64,000 bases of DNA, from the NCBI RefSeq assembly GCF_002846575.1, contig NZ_PJND01000007.1, forward strand, positions 868,001 through 932,000, given 5' to 3'. The DNA comes from Flavobacterium lindanitolerans. Lineage in GTDB: Bacteria; Bacteroidota; Bacteroidia; Flavobacteriales; Flavobacteriaceae. Below the pieces are notes generated by a model. That model searched no databases. It saw nothing but the letters and a program-made list of their open reading frames with translations, and was not told the origin of the DNA. Below, one piece after another: positions 52,624 through 61,844 of this stretch (positions are counted from its first letter, which is position 1; each line of letters begins with the position of its first letter). A program made the translations under genes and the position numbers.

Positions 52624-52911
52624 TTATCCTATTTTTTGTGTTTTATATATAATGACATTGTCTTCCAAAAGAGTTTCAGATGCTTTGACAAACTCCTGAA
52701 TATAGGGCTGGCTGTTGTGTGCTTCGAGTCCTTTTTCATCGTTCCAGATTTCATGGAAAACAAAAATATTAGGCTCTGTGCTGTTTTGGTGCAGGTCATA
52801 TTGAAGACAGGCTGTTTCCTTTTTGGAATGAACCGCCATGTTCATCAGTAATGATTTTACGGCATCATTATGTTCCGGTTTGCTTTTTACTATTGCTGTC
52901 AGATATATCAT
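52624..52911 (-). CDS. Antibiotic-biosynthesis-monooxygenase-fold (YgiN-like) protein
   Basis: 95 residues, dimeric ferredoxin-like fold. MIYLTAIVKSKPEHNDAVKSLL, a conserved LQYDLHQNSTEPNIFVFHEIW and HNSQPYIQEFVKA are typical of small quinol monooxygenases such as YgiN. Six bases separate it from the quinone reductase upstream, with which YgiN is classically paired (MdaB-YgiN). Confidence 0.85.
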   Translation of the reverse strand: MIYLTAIVKSKPEHNDAVKSLLMNMAVHSKKETACLQYDLHQNSTEPNIFVFHEIWNDEKGLEAHNSQPYIQEFVKASETLLEDNVIIYKTQKIG

Positions 52912-52916
52912 GAGGA

Positions 52917-53510
52917 TTAGTTTAAAAAGATGTTGTTCAGGTGTTCATTATACAATGCGATGTCCCTTTCTACGTCGGCATTTTTTTCGATGTCGTGAAA
53001 ATGTATGCCTTCCAAAGGAACCATTCCTGTAAAAGCATTCATGCGGTGGAAACCAAACATAACACCTTCATCTACATTTTTCTGCTGGAAAAATTCGTCA
53101 GGAAGTGTAAAGGCTTCTTTTGGAGCGTTCCAGGAAGTGGTGAGCATGTACTTTCTGCCATGAAGCATTCCGCCAGTTCCATAATTGACAGTTGGATTTG
53201 TTGAAGAACGGCCGTCGCTATGGTAAATTCCGGTAGCATGGCCTTCTGTAAATACAACATCGATGTATTGCTTAAAAGTGTGTGGAAGCTGGAACCACCA
53301 GATAGGAGTGTGGTAGATGACAACATCGGCCCAGACAAATTTCTCTACTTCTTCGGCTGGGTTATAGTTGTCGTTGATATTGGTCATACGCACTTCAAAA
53401 TGGGGATTGTTTTTAAAAAAATTAAAGGTTTCCTGTGCAATAGTTTCGTTGAATCTACCACCGGAATGGCCAAATTTTTGACCGCCATTGATTATAAATA
53501 TCTTTTTCAT
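52917..53510 (-). CDS. MdaB-like NAD(P)H quinone reductase (flavodoxin fold)
   Basis: 197 residues. FMN/FAD-binding start KIFIINGGQKFGHSGGRFN, the YHTPIWWFQLPHTFKQYID segment and GGMLHGRKYMLTTSWNAPKE are diagnostic of MdaB/YwrO-like quinone reductases. Together with the monooxygenase downstream it probably handles quinones under redox stress. First gene of the operon, divergent from a LysR regulator. Confidence 0.9.
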   Translation of the reverse strand: MKKIFIINGGQKFGHSGGRFNETIAQETFNFFKNNPHFEVRMTNINDNYNPAEEVEKFVWADVVIYHTPIWWFQLPHTFKQYIDVVFTEGHATGIYHSDGRSSTNPTVNYGTGGMLHGRKYMLTTSWNAPKEAFTLPDEFFQQKNVDEGVMFGFHRMNAFTGMVPLEGIHFHDIEKNADVERDIALYNEHLNNIFLN

Positions 53511-53535
53511 GATTGTAGTAATTCATTTGATGATG

Positions 53536-53543
53536 CAAATTTA
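53536..53543 (-). promoter_or_regulatory. Minus-strand TAnnTTTG element of the quinone reductase operon (TAAATTTG)
   Basis: Perfect -7 consensus, 25 bases before the ATG at 53510. Confidence 0.5.
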
Positions 53544-53579
53544 GGGTGATATTATCTATTATTAAAATAACATAATTCA

Positions 53580-53587
53580 TACCTTTG
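53580..53587 (+). promoter_or_regulatory. TAnnTTTG element of the LysR gene (TACCTTTG)
   Basis: Perfect -7 consensus 24 bases before the ATG at 53612. The direct repeat TAATTCAT (53519-53526) and ATAATTCAT (53573-53580) lies in the divergent gap, a candidate regulator site. Confidence 0.5.
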
Positions 53588-53611
53588 TATCATAATTATA
53601 ATAGTTAAATC

Positions 53612-54508
53612 ATGGTAAATCTGGAATGGTACAGGACATTTAAAGCCGTATATAAATCAGGAACACTAACCGGAGCTGCCGAAGTACTGTTTATTTCACA
53701 GCCCGGAGTGAGTCTGCATTTGAGTTCGCTGGAAAACTATGTCGGATATAAGCTGTTTGACCGTACGGGACGTAAAATGGTTCCAACGGAAAGAGGGAAA
53801 GTGCTTTATAATTTTATTATAGAAGCGTTGACAAAACTGGAAGAGGCCGAAAAGAATTTCCAACGCAGCACGGAAAAGCACACACCTACTATTAGTGTGG
53901 GGATGTGTTTCGAAACGTTCCAGATTACGTTGGAGCAATATATTGCGACCTTACCATTTAATGTAATCATTCAATTTGGAGAATACCCCGAAATGGTAGA
54001 AAATCTTGAAAAAGGAATCTTGGACATTATCATCACGCCGCAAATGGTTCCAAAAAGCGGAATCGATTACCAGCCTTTTTCATCTGAAACCATAGTGCTG
54101 GTGGGTGGCAATGAAACAGACGTACAGACATTTCAGGCCTTGGAAGAAGCAGGTGATTTTGAAGCCGTTGAATTATGGCTGAAGCAGCAAAAGTGGTATG
54201 GTACAACCGGAGATATGGAACATTTGAGAAGGTTCTGGCAATTGAACTTCAATAAATATCCTGACTTTCGCCCGAACTATATCGTGCCCAACTTAAATTC
54301 TATCGTGCGTTGTCTTAGCAGTGGTCAGGGATTGGCAGTAATACCGGATTTTTTGTGTAAGAAAGATATTGATAGCGGCCAAATCAAGATGATATGGGAG
54401 GGAAAAGTACCTCTCAAAAACACGCTTCATTTTGCTACAAGAAAAAAGACAATCTACGCAGACGAGATTGCCCTAATCAAAGAAATATTTATGAAAGTGA
54501 TGAAATAA
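53612..54508 (+). CDS. LysR-family transcriptional regulator
   Basis: 298 residues. N-terminal winged helix-turn-helix (FKAVYKSGTLTGAAEVLFISQPGVSLHLSSLE, FDRTGRKMVPTERGKVLYNF) and a substrate-binding effector domain starting TISVGMCFETFQI. It diverges from the quinone reductase/monooxygenase/aldo-keto reductase operon with a 101-base shared gap, so it is the obvious regulator of that operon. Its stop is two bases from the stop of the convergent gene. Confidence 0.93.
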   Translation: MVNLEWYRTFKAVYKSGTLTGAAEVLFISQPGVSLHLSSLENYVGYKLFDRTGRKMVPTERGKVLYNFIIEALTKLEEAEKNFQRSTEKHTPTISVGMCFETFQITLEQYIATLPFNVIIQFGEYPEMVENLEKGILDIIITPQMVPKSGIDYQPFSSETIVLVGGNETDVQTFQALEEAGDFEAVELWLKQQKWYGTTGDMEHLRRFWQLNFNKYPDFRPNYIVPNLNSIVRCLSSGQGLAVIPDFLCKKDIDSGQIKMIWEGKVPLKNTLHFATRKKTIYADEIALIKEIFMKVMK

Positions 54509-54510
54509 AC

Positions 54511-55506
54511 CTAGTTTTTCTTCTTTTTGAAGTCAGGCATAAAAGAAATTCCTATGTTGAAATAACCCGTGCCGTCTTGTTTGGTCGAAAAAATATAATC
54601 GTTTGTGTTTTCTCCTCTTTCGGATAGTCTTGAATTAAAAACGGTAGACAATCCGGTCTTGAATGTTGCGATGATTGTCTTGTTGATATGATGCTCATAG
54701 GTCAGGCCGGAACGAAGTTCTAAAATACGGTAATCGTACACGTCTGCAAAGCTCGGCACATTATTGTTGTAGACATAAAAACCATCACCGTTGAGTTCTG
54801 TTCCTATAGAAAATTTTCCGTTTTCAGATACCGGCCTGTGGAATAACAGCCTTTGCGGTAAAATCAGGTCCAATATCCAGGGTGAGTTTTGGAATCGGTG
54901 CTCCATCATAAAAGTAGGAGCAACCGGAACCGGAGAAGCCGGGTCTATAAAAACAAGTGCTCCAACTCCAATCGTGGTTCTTTCTGTTTTTTTCAGAATA
55001 ATTGTTGCACCAATAAAACCTTTTAACCGCTCAATATCTTTTTCGCTACCATCTGCAGTAAGGCTGGCATTATAAATAAAAGGTTTATTAAATAATCGGG
55101 CGAAATAAGTAAAACTTAGTGTTGCAGACAGGTAGTGAAAATCTATTTTTTTGTCATAAGGAGCAATAGCATCACCGGCTACGTTTTCCACATCATTCAA
55201 TTCAAAGGCTTCGTATTTGTAATTGAGCGAAGTAGTAATACTCCATCTGGGTTTTGAAAACACGACAAAATTGGAATTGGCGTTGAATCGATAATGGTTT
55301 TTGATTTCTCCTTCCTCGAAAGCACTGTCGAATAATTCGGAATCAAAATCGGTTGGCAGGTATTGCTGGTACTGGAAGTCCAGAAAGCGGGTAGACGGAA
55401 ACCTCTCGGTTACGGCCGCTTTGACGTTTTCTTTTAATTGTTCTTTTTCTTGTGCTTTGGCAAATACGCATAGCAGTATTGCAAAAGGCAAAATTTTTGA
55501 TTTCAT
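54511..55506 (-). CDS. Predicted outer-membrane protein linked to a LytTR system (DUF6268-like)
   Basis: 331 residues. Signal peptide MKSKILPFAILLCVFAKAQ, then beta-rich sequence with aromatic residues (RWSITTSLNYKYEAFELND, LSFTYFARLFNKPFIYNASL, LTYEHHINKTIIATFKTGL) and an ending NIGISFMPDFKKKKN, all fitting an outer-membrane barrel. The DUF6268 assignment is from memory of pattern only. It sits 22 bases downstream of the response regulator and on its strand, so it is probably in the same transcript. Confidence 0.7.
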   Translation of the reverse strand: MKSKILPFAILLCVFAKAQEKEQLKENVKAAVTERFPSTRFLDFQYQQYLPTDFDSELFDSAFEEGEIKNHYRFNANSNFVVFSKPRWSITTSLNYKYEAFELNDVENVAGDAIAPYDKKIDFHYLSATLSFTYFARLFNKPFIYNASLTADGSEKDIERLKGFIGATIILKKTERTTIGVGALVFIDPASPVPVAPTFMMEHRFQNSPWILDLILPQRLLFHRPVSENGKFSIGTELNGDGFYVYNNNVPSFADVYDYRILELRSGLTYEHHINKTIIATFKTGLSTVFNSRLSERGENTNDYIFSTKQDGTGYFNIGISFMPDFKKKKN

Positions 55507-55528
55507 AGCATGTTTTTAACGGTTGTTG

Positions 55529-56254
55529 TTATAATCTGTCCGAAATGTTCTTTCCGAGATACTGTTCCAGGAATTTTTTTCGGAATACTTCGCCAATCGG
55601 AATTTCAGAAGTTTTGATATAAATAGTATGGTTGTCAAAAGAATCAATATGCTGTACATTGACCATATACGATTTGCTGACGCGGATGAACTGCACTTCC
55701 GGAAGGTGCTGTGAGATGGTTTTAAGGTTCATGGCAGTGATAATCTTGCTGTCGTTGACATAAATCACGACATAATCCTTTAGTCCTTCGATATAAAGTA
55801 TATCCCTAAAAAGTAATTTGTGGAATTTGCGTTCTGATTTTATGAGCATAAAGTCGGTTTCGAGACTTTCCAGCGTGCTTTTTTCCTCCTTTCCGGACAG
55901 CAATTCGCGATAAGCAAATGCTTTTTTAATCGATTTCTCCAAACGGGTTTTAATGATTGGCTTTACCAGATAATCAATGGCGTCAACCTCATAACTTTTC
56001 AAAGCATATTGCGAATAGGCTGTAGTAAATATAATGAGGGTTTGTTCCGGAATCGATTCTGCAAACTCCAATCCGTTGATTCCCGGCATCTGTATGTCGA
56101 GAAAAATCAGGTCAACTGTATTTTCCAGCATGAATTCCCGCGCTTTTTTAGGGCCATTGAAACACCCAATCACATTCAATTCAGGAATATCCTGCAGAAG
56201 CAGGAGCATGCCCTCTCTGGCAAGAGGTTCGTCATCAACGATTATACAGTTCAT
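55529..56254 (-). CDS. LytTR-family response regulator
   Basis: 241 residues. Receiver domain: CIIVDDEPLAREG with the acidic pair, phosphate acceptor Asp53 in IFLDIQMPGINGLEF, and the lysine near VKPIIKTRLEK. C-terminal LytTR DNA-binding domain with LFRDILYIEGLKDYVVIYV and RVSKSYMVNVQHIDSF. It overlaps the sensor kinase gene by four bases (ATGA), so the two are translated together. Confidence 0.95.
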   Translation of the reverse strand: MNCIIVDDEPLAREGMLLLLQDIPELNVIGCFNGPKKAREFMLENTVDLIFLDIQMPGINGLEFAESIPEQTLIIFTTAYSQYALKSYEVDAIDYLVKPIIKTRLEKSIKKAFAYRELLSGKEEKSTLESLETDFMLIKSERKFHKLLFRDILYIEGLKDYVVIYVNDSKIITAMNLKTISQHLPEVQFIRVSKSYMVNVQHIDSFDNHTIYIKTSEIPIGEVFRKKFLEQYLGKNISDRL

Positions 56255-57321
56255 ATTGGCAGTGTTAAGGTTACGGTATATTGTTTATCGTCGTCATTAA
56301 TATCCAGTTTATAATCCTTCGCATAGAGCAAATCTAACCTGCGTTTGATATTTGCAAGCCCCAATCCTCCTTTATGCTGTTCGTCGATGGGCTCTGCAGG
56401 TTTAGTGTTGGAACACGTAAAAACAAGTTCTTTTTTATAAATTTTGAAAGTAATGTCTATTTTGGAAGGATGGTCCAAATCGGCACTATGTTTAATGGCA
56501 TTCTCTATAAATGTCGTGAAGAGGTTGGGAGGAAGTACCAACTGTGAAATCATGTTGCTGTTACTGTCTTCGTTTTCAATTGTGAGCCTGAAATTAAAGT
56601 CGTCACGACGAATTTTTTCAAGTTCCATAAAATCGTTCAGGAATTGTATTTCCGATAAAAGCAAAACCGAAGGCTGGTTGTTGTCATACAGTTGATAACG
56701 AAGAAAATCGGACAGTTTCATAATAACGGTTGAAGCCTTTTCCGGATTTTTTTTAACGAGTACGTTGACATTGTTCAGCATATTGAAAAGAAAGTGCGGA
56801 TTGATTTGGTTTTTTAATTCCTTGAGTTCCAGTTGAAGGGAATTGGTTTCCAGTTCAATAATACGTTCCGTATCACGGGCCCATTGCTGAAACAGTTTGA
56901 TGGAAGTGGATGAAAAAACCAAAATAGTAAGCAGGTTGGAGGTGGCCAGGATTTCCCGGAAGAAACTGGTAAAAACCTTTCGGGGCGTAATGCGGTATTG
57001 CTCAAAATAATTCAGGCCGTTTTTTACGAGTATAAAACTGCATACTATCAGCAGTACCAGACAGACCAGATAAGTAACATATTCCCCTTTAAATAAAAGC
57101 TTCGGAATCAGTACATACATATTGATGTAGACCATTGCCAAGAAGTAGGCAATCCACAACCATTTTACATAATAGTGAAAATCGCCACTATACTCTTTGA
57201 TTTCTCCCGAATCGTATGAAAATGCAATAATGTATATAATAATAGACAGATGCCTCCATACCCTATACTTGGGGTCAATCAGGAATTTGATGAAATTATT
57301 TTGAAAACAATTGTCTTTCAA
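56251..57321 (-). CDS. LytS/YehU-type sensor histidine kinase
   Basis: 356 residues with four predicted membrane spans in the first 145 residues and no large periplasmic domain. His-kinase box with His176 in QINPHFLFNMLNNVN; ATPase part ENAIKHSADLDHPSK and GGLGLANIKRRLDLLY. This is the HisKA-less His_kinase/HATPase type that pairs with LytTR regulators. The start is a TTG at 57321; the next in-frame Met lies inside the first spans. Upstream gap carries an 11-base inverted repeat. Confidence 0.92.
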   Translation of the reverse strand: MKDNCFQNNFIKFLIDPKYRVWRHLSIIIYIIAFSYDSGEIKEYSGDFHYYVKWLWIAYFLAMVYINMYVLIPKLLFKGEYVTYLVCLVLLIVCSFILVKNGLNYFEQYRITPRKVFTSFFREILATSNLLTILVFSSTSIKLFQQWARDTERIIELETNSLQLELKELKNQINPHFLFNMLNNVNVLVKKNPEKASTVIMKLSDFLRYQLYDNNQPSVLLLSEIQFLNDFMELEKIRRDDFNFRLTIENEDSNSNMISQLVLPPNLFTTFIENAIKHSADLDHPSKIDITFKIYKKELVFTCSNTKPAEPIDEQHKGGLGLANIKRRLDLLYAKDYKLDINDDDKQYTVTLTLPI

Positions 57322-57376
57322 GGTTCTATATTTTAACGGTACGAAATAAGACTAAAAAAGGACACTACCCAATTAA

Positions 57377-57483
57377 TTTATACCAACCCCCATTTTAATT
57401 ATACGAAAAGGTTTTTTGCCTGTTTTAGCCATAAATCTATTAAATAACGGTTTTTGTATAAAATAAGTTTGTGTTGGTATAAA
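57377..57483. promoter_or_regulatory. Long-range inverted repeat in a divergent gap
   Basis: TTTATACCAAC at 57377-57387 and GTTGGTATAAA at 57473-57483, perfect over 11 bases, 85 bases apart, lying between the LytTR operon and the gene at 57532. Could hold binding sites of the LytTR regulator on both sides. Confidence 0.4.
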
Positions 57484-57510
57484 AAAACCGGGGAGCTTTT
57501 ATGTTCCTTC

Positions 57511-57518
57511 TACTTTTG
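57511..57518 (+). promoter_or_regulatory. TAnnTTTG element (TACTTTTG)
   Basis: Perfect -7 consensus, 13 bases before the ATG at 57532. Confidence 0.45.
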
Positions 57519-57531
57519 AAATAAAAAAGTT

Positions 57532-58290
57532 ATGAAATCGGTCCAAGCAATAGAGCGCTGGATTACAGCCATCGAGAGTTCAAAACAGGAAGCCTGCGCC
57601 AAAGAACAACAAATCAAAGCAATTGTCGATTTGTGGAAATTTGCAGACCTGTATGACCAGGGAACTACCATTACACAAAAAGGGGAACTCCAATTGGAAG
57701 ATTCTGATGGCAGGATTGATAAAATCAGTGTGGCGACGTCGGATTTATTTCTTACACCAAAAGAAAACGCCATCTCAAAAATTCTTTCAGAAATCGAAAC
57801 AGAATTTTCGGAACTTGGAGACCGTTACAGAGCGCTCTATAATGTGGAGTTCCGCAATCCGGAAGCCAATTTTGATGCTGCAGAAATCCTGAAACTCAAA
57901 AGCGAGATTATTTCAGGAATCAAAGGAGATGTCATATTGTACAAATATGTCGAACGCATCCGAAAACTACCTTCGTCCGAATTCCGAATTGTAAATCGGG
58001 ATTTCAGGATTTTAGAATGCAGTTATGAAGACATACAGAGGGCCATAGACCAGAACTATTTGTTGCAATCAGACCAAAGGCAATGGCTGGTAATAGTATT
58101 GAGTGCTGTTGATAACAACTGCAGGTCGTTTCTGATTGATGAAACTATAAAAACAGCTGCCTTTTCATCCGGTTTTGAAAAAATATTCCTTTTTGACTTT
58201 TATACTTCCGAAATCATCGAATTAAACATCAATGCCAAGGCCGGGACAGCCATTAAAGGGGTGCCGTTGGTTGCCAGTGGTGTTGCCTGA
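57532..58290 (+). CDS. Unrecognised cytosolic protein
   Basis: 252 residues, no signal peptide, no membrane span. Helical and charged with segments WITAIESSKQEACAKEQQIK, LYDQGTTITQKGELQLED, ISKILSEIETEFSELGDRYR, ISGIKGDVILYKYVERIRKL and RQWLVIVLSAVDNNCRSFLI. I recognise no family. It stands after the divergent gap of the LytTR pair and before an AlkA-like gene 89 bases on, with which it may share a transcript. Confidence 0.65.
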   Translation: MKSVQAIERWITAIESSKQEACAKEQQIKAIVDLWKFADLYDQGTTITQKGELQLEDSDGRIDKISVATSDLFLTPKENAISKILSEIETEFSELGDRYRALYNVEFRNPEANFDAAEILKLKSEIISGIKGDVILYKYVERIRKLPSSEFRIVNRDFRILECSYEDIQRAIDQNYLLQSDQRQWLVIVLSAVDNNCRSFLIDETIKTAAFSSGFEKIFLFDFYTSEIIELNINAKAGTAIKGVPLVASGVA

Positions 58291-58379
58291 TATCCAGGCA
58301 TTGACTCTGTTTCCGGTATTTATGTGGCAAGCTATTCTAAAAGTGATTAGCTTTATACTTTATTACAGTAGTAGTTGTT

Positions 58380-59012
58380 ATGGAGTTCAGCCAGTTTACA
58401 CCCTCCGAATTCCGGAGCCTATGCGACAGTCTTGCCGCAAAAGATCAGGATATCAAAAATATTCTCGACCAATACGATTATCCGCCATTTTGGTCGCGGC
58501 CCAATACTTTTGAAACGTTGGTGCACATCATACTGGAACAGCAGGTTTCAATCACTTCGGCATTGGCAGCCCTTAACAAGTTGAGAGCGTATGTGGGTGA
58601 AATTACACCCGAACGCATCCTGTCTTTGTCTGATGAAGAACTCAGGGCTTGTTATTTTAGCCGACAAAAAACAGCTTATGTCAAACATTTGGCTCAGGCA
58701 CTTCTGGATAAACAAATTGATTTGCAGCTGTTGGAAACACAGTCTGACGAAACCATTCGGACTATATTGAGCCAGTTAAAAGGTATTGGCAACTGGACGA
58801 TTGATATTTACCTGATTTTTGTACTGAAACGTTCCGATATTTTTCCAATAGGAGACCTGGCGGCAGTAAACGCCCTTAAGCAATTGAAAAACATGCCCAA
58901 AGAAACTTCCCGGGAGATTCTAATAGAAAAGGCGGCCAATTGGCAACCTTTCCGCACGGTTGCAACTATGCTGTTATGGCATTATTACCTGTCATTAAGG
59001 GCTAAGAAATAA
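58380..59012 (+). CDS. DNA-3-methyladenine glycosylase (AlkA-like, HhH-GPD)
   Basis: Base-excision repair of alkylated purines. 210 residues. HhH-GPD motif LSQLKGIGNWTIDIYLIF followed by the catalytic Asp in PIGDLAAVNALKQL; substrate part FETLVHIILEQQVSITSA. No C-terminal iron-sulfur cysteines, which fits AlkA rather than Nth/MutY. The short N-terminal region lacks the extra AlkA N-terminal domain. Glycosylase specificity is inferred. Confidence 0.87.
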   Translation: MEFSQFTPSEFRSLCDSLAAKDQDIKNILDQYDYPPFWSRPNTFETLVHIILEQQVSITSALAALNKLRAYVGEITPERILSLSDEELRACYFSRQKTAYVKHLAQALLDKQIDLQLLETQSDETIRTILSQLKGIGNWTIDIYLIFVLKRSDIFPIGDLAAVNALKQLKNMPKETSREILIEKAANWQPFRTVATMLLWHYYLSLRAKK

Positions 59013-59144
59013 TAGATATAATTAGAATCGAAAGAGAGGCGTAAATATTTTGTGATTCATTTCTTCTAAGGTCATTTTTTATTAAAATTTCTAACGATAC
59101 TGCTGCTTTAACGCTTGAAAAATAGGAAATATGATGAATTTCTA

Positions 59145-59152
59145 TACATTTG
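59145..59152 (+). promoter_or_regulatory. TAnnTTTG element (TACATTTG)
   Basis: Perfect -7 consensus 36 bases before the ATG at 59189. Confidence 0.45.
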
Positions 59153-59188
59153 TAGACAATTCAAAAACTTAATCAAGCCCCCAACCCT

Positions 59189-61795
59189 ATGGCAAAGTTT
59201 GCTTTTTACTTTATCATTGTCTTTTCTATTGTTTTCCCCCAACAGATGAAAAGCCAGAATACTGCAGATTCTTTACACACATTAATTAAAAAAGCAGATG
59301 GGCTGCGCAAAAGTGAACTGAATCTTGAACTTGCAAAATATTTTTTACCAACCAATCAGGATTCTTGTCTTTATTACAGTCAGGTTGCCCAAAAAATAGG
59401 CAAAAAGATAAATAATCATGCGATTGTAATCCGTTCTTTTGCCCTTATCGCGGAATCCTACCAAAAGCAAAACAAAATGAAGGAAGCGATTGCTACCTAT
59501 CAGGAGGGGCTTAAACTGGCAGAAAAACATAACGAAAAATCATTAGCTGGAAATATCTACAACGGTATTGGAACCTGTTATTTTGCGATGAATGACCTCA
59601 AAAAAGCAGAATACTATCTTCAGCAGGCTGCCCAGGCTAAAAAAGAGGCAAATGATTATCATTATTATTCCTTTATAGCGGCTAATCTTGCCGCTTTGCA
59701 GATTATAAACCAATCGTTTGGCGAAGCGATACACACGCTTAAGGACGCAGAAAAAATACTACTCAAAAATAAGCAGGAAAAGTATTTGAGCACTGTTTAT
59801 AATTCTCTTGGGGCAGCTTATCAAGGGACAAAATCAGACTCATGCGTTTATTATTTTGAAAAAGGTCTCGAAATTTCTCAAAAAAACAAAGACTATCTCA
59901 ATATGATGACTACCTACCAGAATTTGGGAGATTATTATATGGATAAGAAAAATAATGCTAAAGCTGTTGAGTACATGAAGCGTGCAATTGCGGTAAATGA
60001 TCTGCGGCCGGAAGACCAATATAAACCTGCATTATATGAAAGAATTGGCATTTTGTATGAATCGATGGGAGATTTTAAAAATGCCTACCACTATAAAAAA
60101 CTGGAAAATGAAACCCGCCAACGCCTTTTTTCGGTAGCAAAACAAAAAGAGATTGAAGAACTCGAAATCAAGTACCAAAGCGAGAAAAAAGAAAAGGCAA
60201 TCCAACTGCACAAACATGAGGCGGAAAAAGCAAAGAATCAACAAACCGCTTTGTTATATGGTTCTGCTTTGCTGTTTTTGATTGGCGGATTTATTACCTA
60301 TTTGATTTTCCAAAGAAGAAAGATTACCCAAAAATTTGAAAAGGAAAAACTTAGGATGTTTGAAAATATCCTGCATGAAATCAAGACACCTCTTACGCTT
60401 ATTGATGGCCCTATCCAGGTTATGAAACAGCGTTCTGATAGTTCGAATGAAGAACAGCTTAGTCTGATGGAACGAAATTCTAAAAAATTAATGAGTCTGG
60501 TTACCGAATTGCTTGATGCGTCAAAATTGGGCAGAGGCAGTTTCCAACTACATTATACCAACGGTGCGGTTGATGATTTTATCGAAAATACGATTGACAC
60601 TTTTGCTAATGAAGCAAAATCTAAAGACATACAAATTACGCATGCTAAGAATAATGTAGAAAAACATTATTCGCTTCCATCTAATGCTTTGGAAAAAATC
60701 CTTTCCAATCTTATCGGGAATGCTGTGAAATACTGCCCTCCAAAAGCAAAAATTCAAGTGGCATCACAGATAGAAGGAGGCAGATTAAACATTCGTGTAA
60801 GCGATACGGGTCCTGGAATTCCGAAAGGAGAACAGAAAAAAGTATTTCGTCGTTTTTTCAGAGGAAATCAGACTTCAGACACCAATGGAACGGGAATAGG
60901 CCTTTCTCTTGTTAAAGAATTGGTAGAATTGGCTCAAGGAACTATTCATCTTCAAAGCGATTCTTCGGGAACTACATTCCTTGTTTCCCTTCCAATACAG
61001 GAAGCTGTAAATCATACAGATGCCGGAATTGCGAATGAGAGCATGCCAATCCTTCTTCTCGCTGAAGATGACGCGGATACGGCAGCTTTCAGCATAGCTG
61101 TCTTAAAAGAAAACTTTCAAATAATCCATGCTAAAAACGGACAAGAGGCTCTTGATTTAATTCGCAAGAATTTGCCCGATATTGTTCTTTCGGATGTTAT
61201 GATGCCGGAAAAAGACGGTATCGAATTGCTTTCGACAATCAGGTCTGAAGAATTGACAAATCATTTGCCGTTTGTATTATTTTCTGCAAAAGCATCATTG
61301 GAAAGCCGTTTGGAAGGATTGCAGCATGGAGCCGATGCGTATATTTCAAAACCGTTTTCGCCAGATGAGCTGAAGCTGACGATAAAAAACCTTTTCAATA
61401 CCGTACAAAGGAATAAAGAAGCCTATAAAGAAGCCATACATTCGGAAAAAGTATTTGAAGAAAGAGTTAAAAGTCCAAATTCCTATGTCAATAAAGTCAT
61501 TGGTCATATTTTGGATAATATAGATAATCAAAACTATTCCGTTAATGAGCTTTCTGATAATATGTCTGTCAGCAGAAGCCAGCTCCACCGAAAATTAGTT
61601 GCGCTGACAGGGTTCTCCACAACTAATTTTATCAGCATGATCCGACTTGAAAAAGCCAAAGATCTGTTGCTTAATAACGAGGGAAACATTACTGAAATTG
61701 CCTACAAATGCGGTTTCAACAGCCAGTCCTATTTTACAAAATCCTTTACGGAGTACTTTGGGAAAAGTCCGAGCCAAGTGCTTAAAAATCAATAA
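59189..61795 (+). CDS. Hybrid sensor kinase/response regulator with TPR sensor and AraC output
   Basis: 868 residues. Signal peptide, then a periplasmic TPR region (SFALIAESYQKQNKMKEAIA, NIYNGIGTCYFAMNDLKKAE, TYQNLGDYYMDKKNNAKAVE). A membrane span lies near 351-375, then a HisKA domain with His396 in ILHEIKTPLTLI and a HATPase domain with SDTGPGIPKGEQKKVFRRFF. A receiver domain has Asp669 in IVLSDVMMPEKDG, and a C-terminal AraC-type HTH has VNELSDNMSVSRSQLHRKL and EIAYKCGFNSQSYFTKSF. One protein thus covers sensing to transcription. It lies 114 bases before the large repeat protein gene, its likely target (inference). Confidence 0.92.
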   Translation: MAKFAFYFIIVFSIVFPQQMKSQNTADSLHTLIKKADGLRKSELNLELAKYFLPTNQDSCLYYSQVAQKIGKKINNHAIVIRSFALIAESYQKQNKMKEAIATYQEGLKLAEKHNEKSLAGNIYNGIGTCYFAMNDLKKAEYYLQQAAQAKKEANDYHYYSFIAANLAALQIINQSFGEAIHTLKDAEKILLKNKQEKYLSTVYNSLGAAYQGTKSDSCVYYFEKGLEISQKNKDYLNMMTTYQNLGDYYMDKKNNAKAVEYMKRAIAVNDLRPEDQYKPALYERIGILYESMGDFKNAYHYKKLENETRQRLFSVAKQKEIEELEIKYQSEKKEKAIQLHKHEAEKAKNQQTALLYGSALLFLIGGFITYLIFQRRKITQKFEKEKLRMFENILHEIKTPLTLIDGPIQVMKQRSDSSNEEQLSLMERNSKKLMSLVTELLDASKLGRGSFQLHYTNGAVDDFIENTIDTFANEAKSKDIQITHAKNNVEKHYSLPSNALEKILSNLIGNAVKYCPPKAKIQVASQIEGGRLNIRVSDTGPGIPKGEQKKVFRRFFRGNQTSDTNGTGIGLSLVKELVELAQGTIHLQSDSSGTTFLVSLPIQEAVNHTDAGIANESMPILLLAEDDADTAAFSIAVLKENFQIIHAKNGQEALDLIRKNLPDIVLSDVMMPEKDGIELLSTIRSEELTNHLPFVLFSAKASLESRLEGLQHGADAYISKPFSPDELKLTIKNLFNTVQRNKEAYKEAIHSEKVFEERVKSPNSYVNKVIGHILDNIDNQNYSVNELSDNMSVSRSQLHRKLVALTGFSTTNFISMIRLEKAKDLLLNNEGNITEIAYKCGFNSQSYFTKSFTEYFGKSPSQVLKNQ

Positions 61796-61806
61796 TTTTT
61801 TTGCAG

Positions 61807-61844
61807 ATGCAACAATAGTACACAATATAGCAACATGGTTGCAT
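61807..61844. promoter_or_regulatory. Candidate AraC-type operator before the repeat protein gene
   Basis: Two direct copies of GCAACA start at 61809 and 61830, 21 bases apart (two helical turns), and the second is part of the palindrome GCAAC-ATG-GTTGC (61830-61842). The spacing suits the paired half-sites of AraC-family regulators such as that encoded just upstream. Confidence 0.4.
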
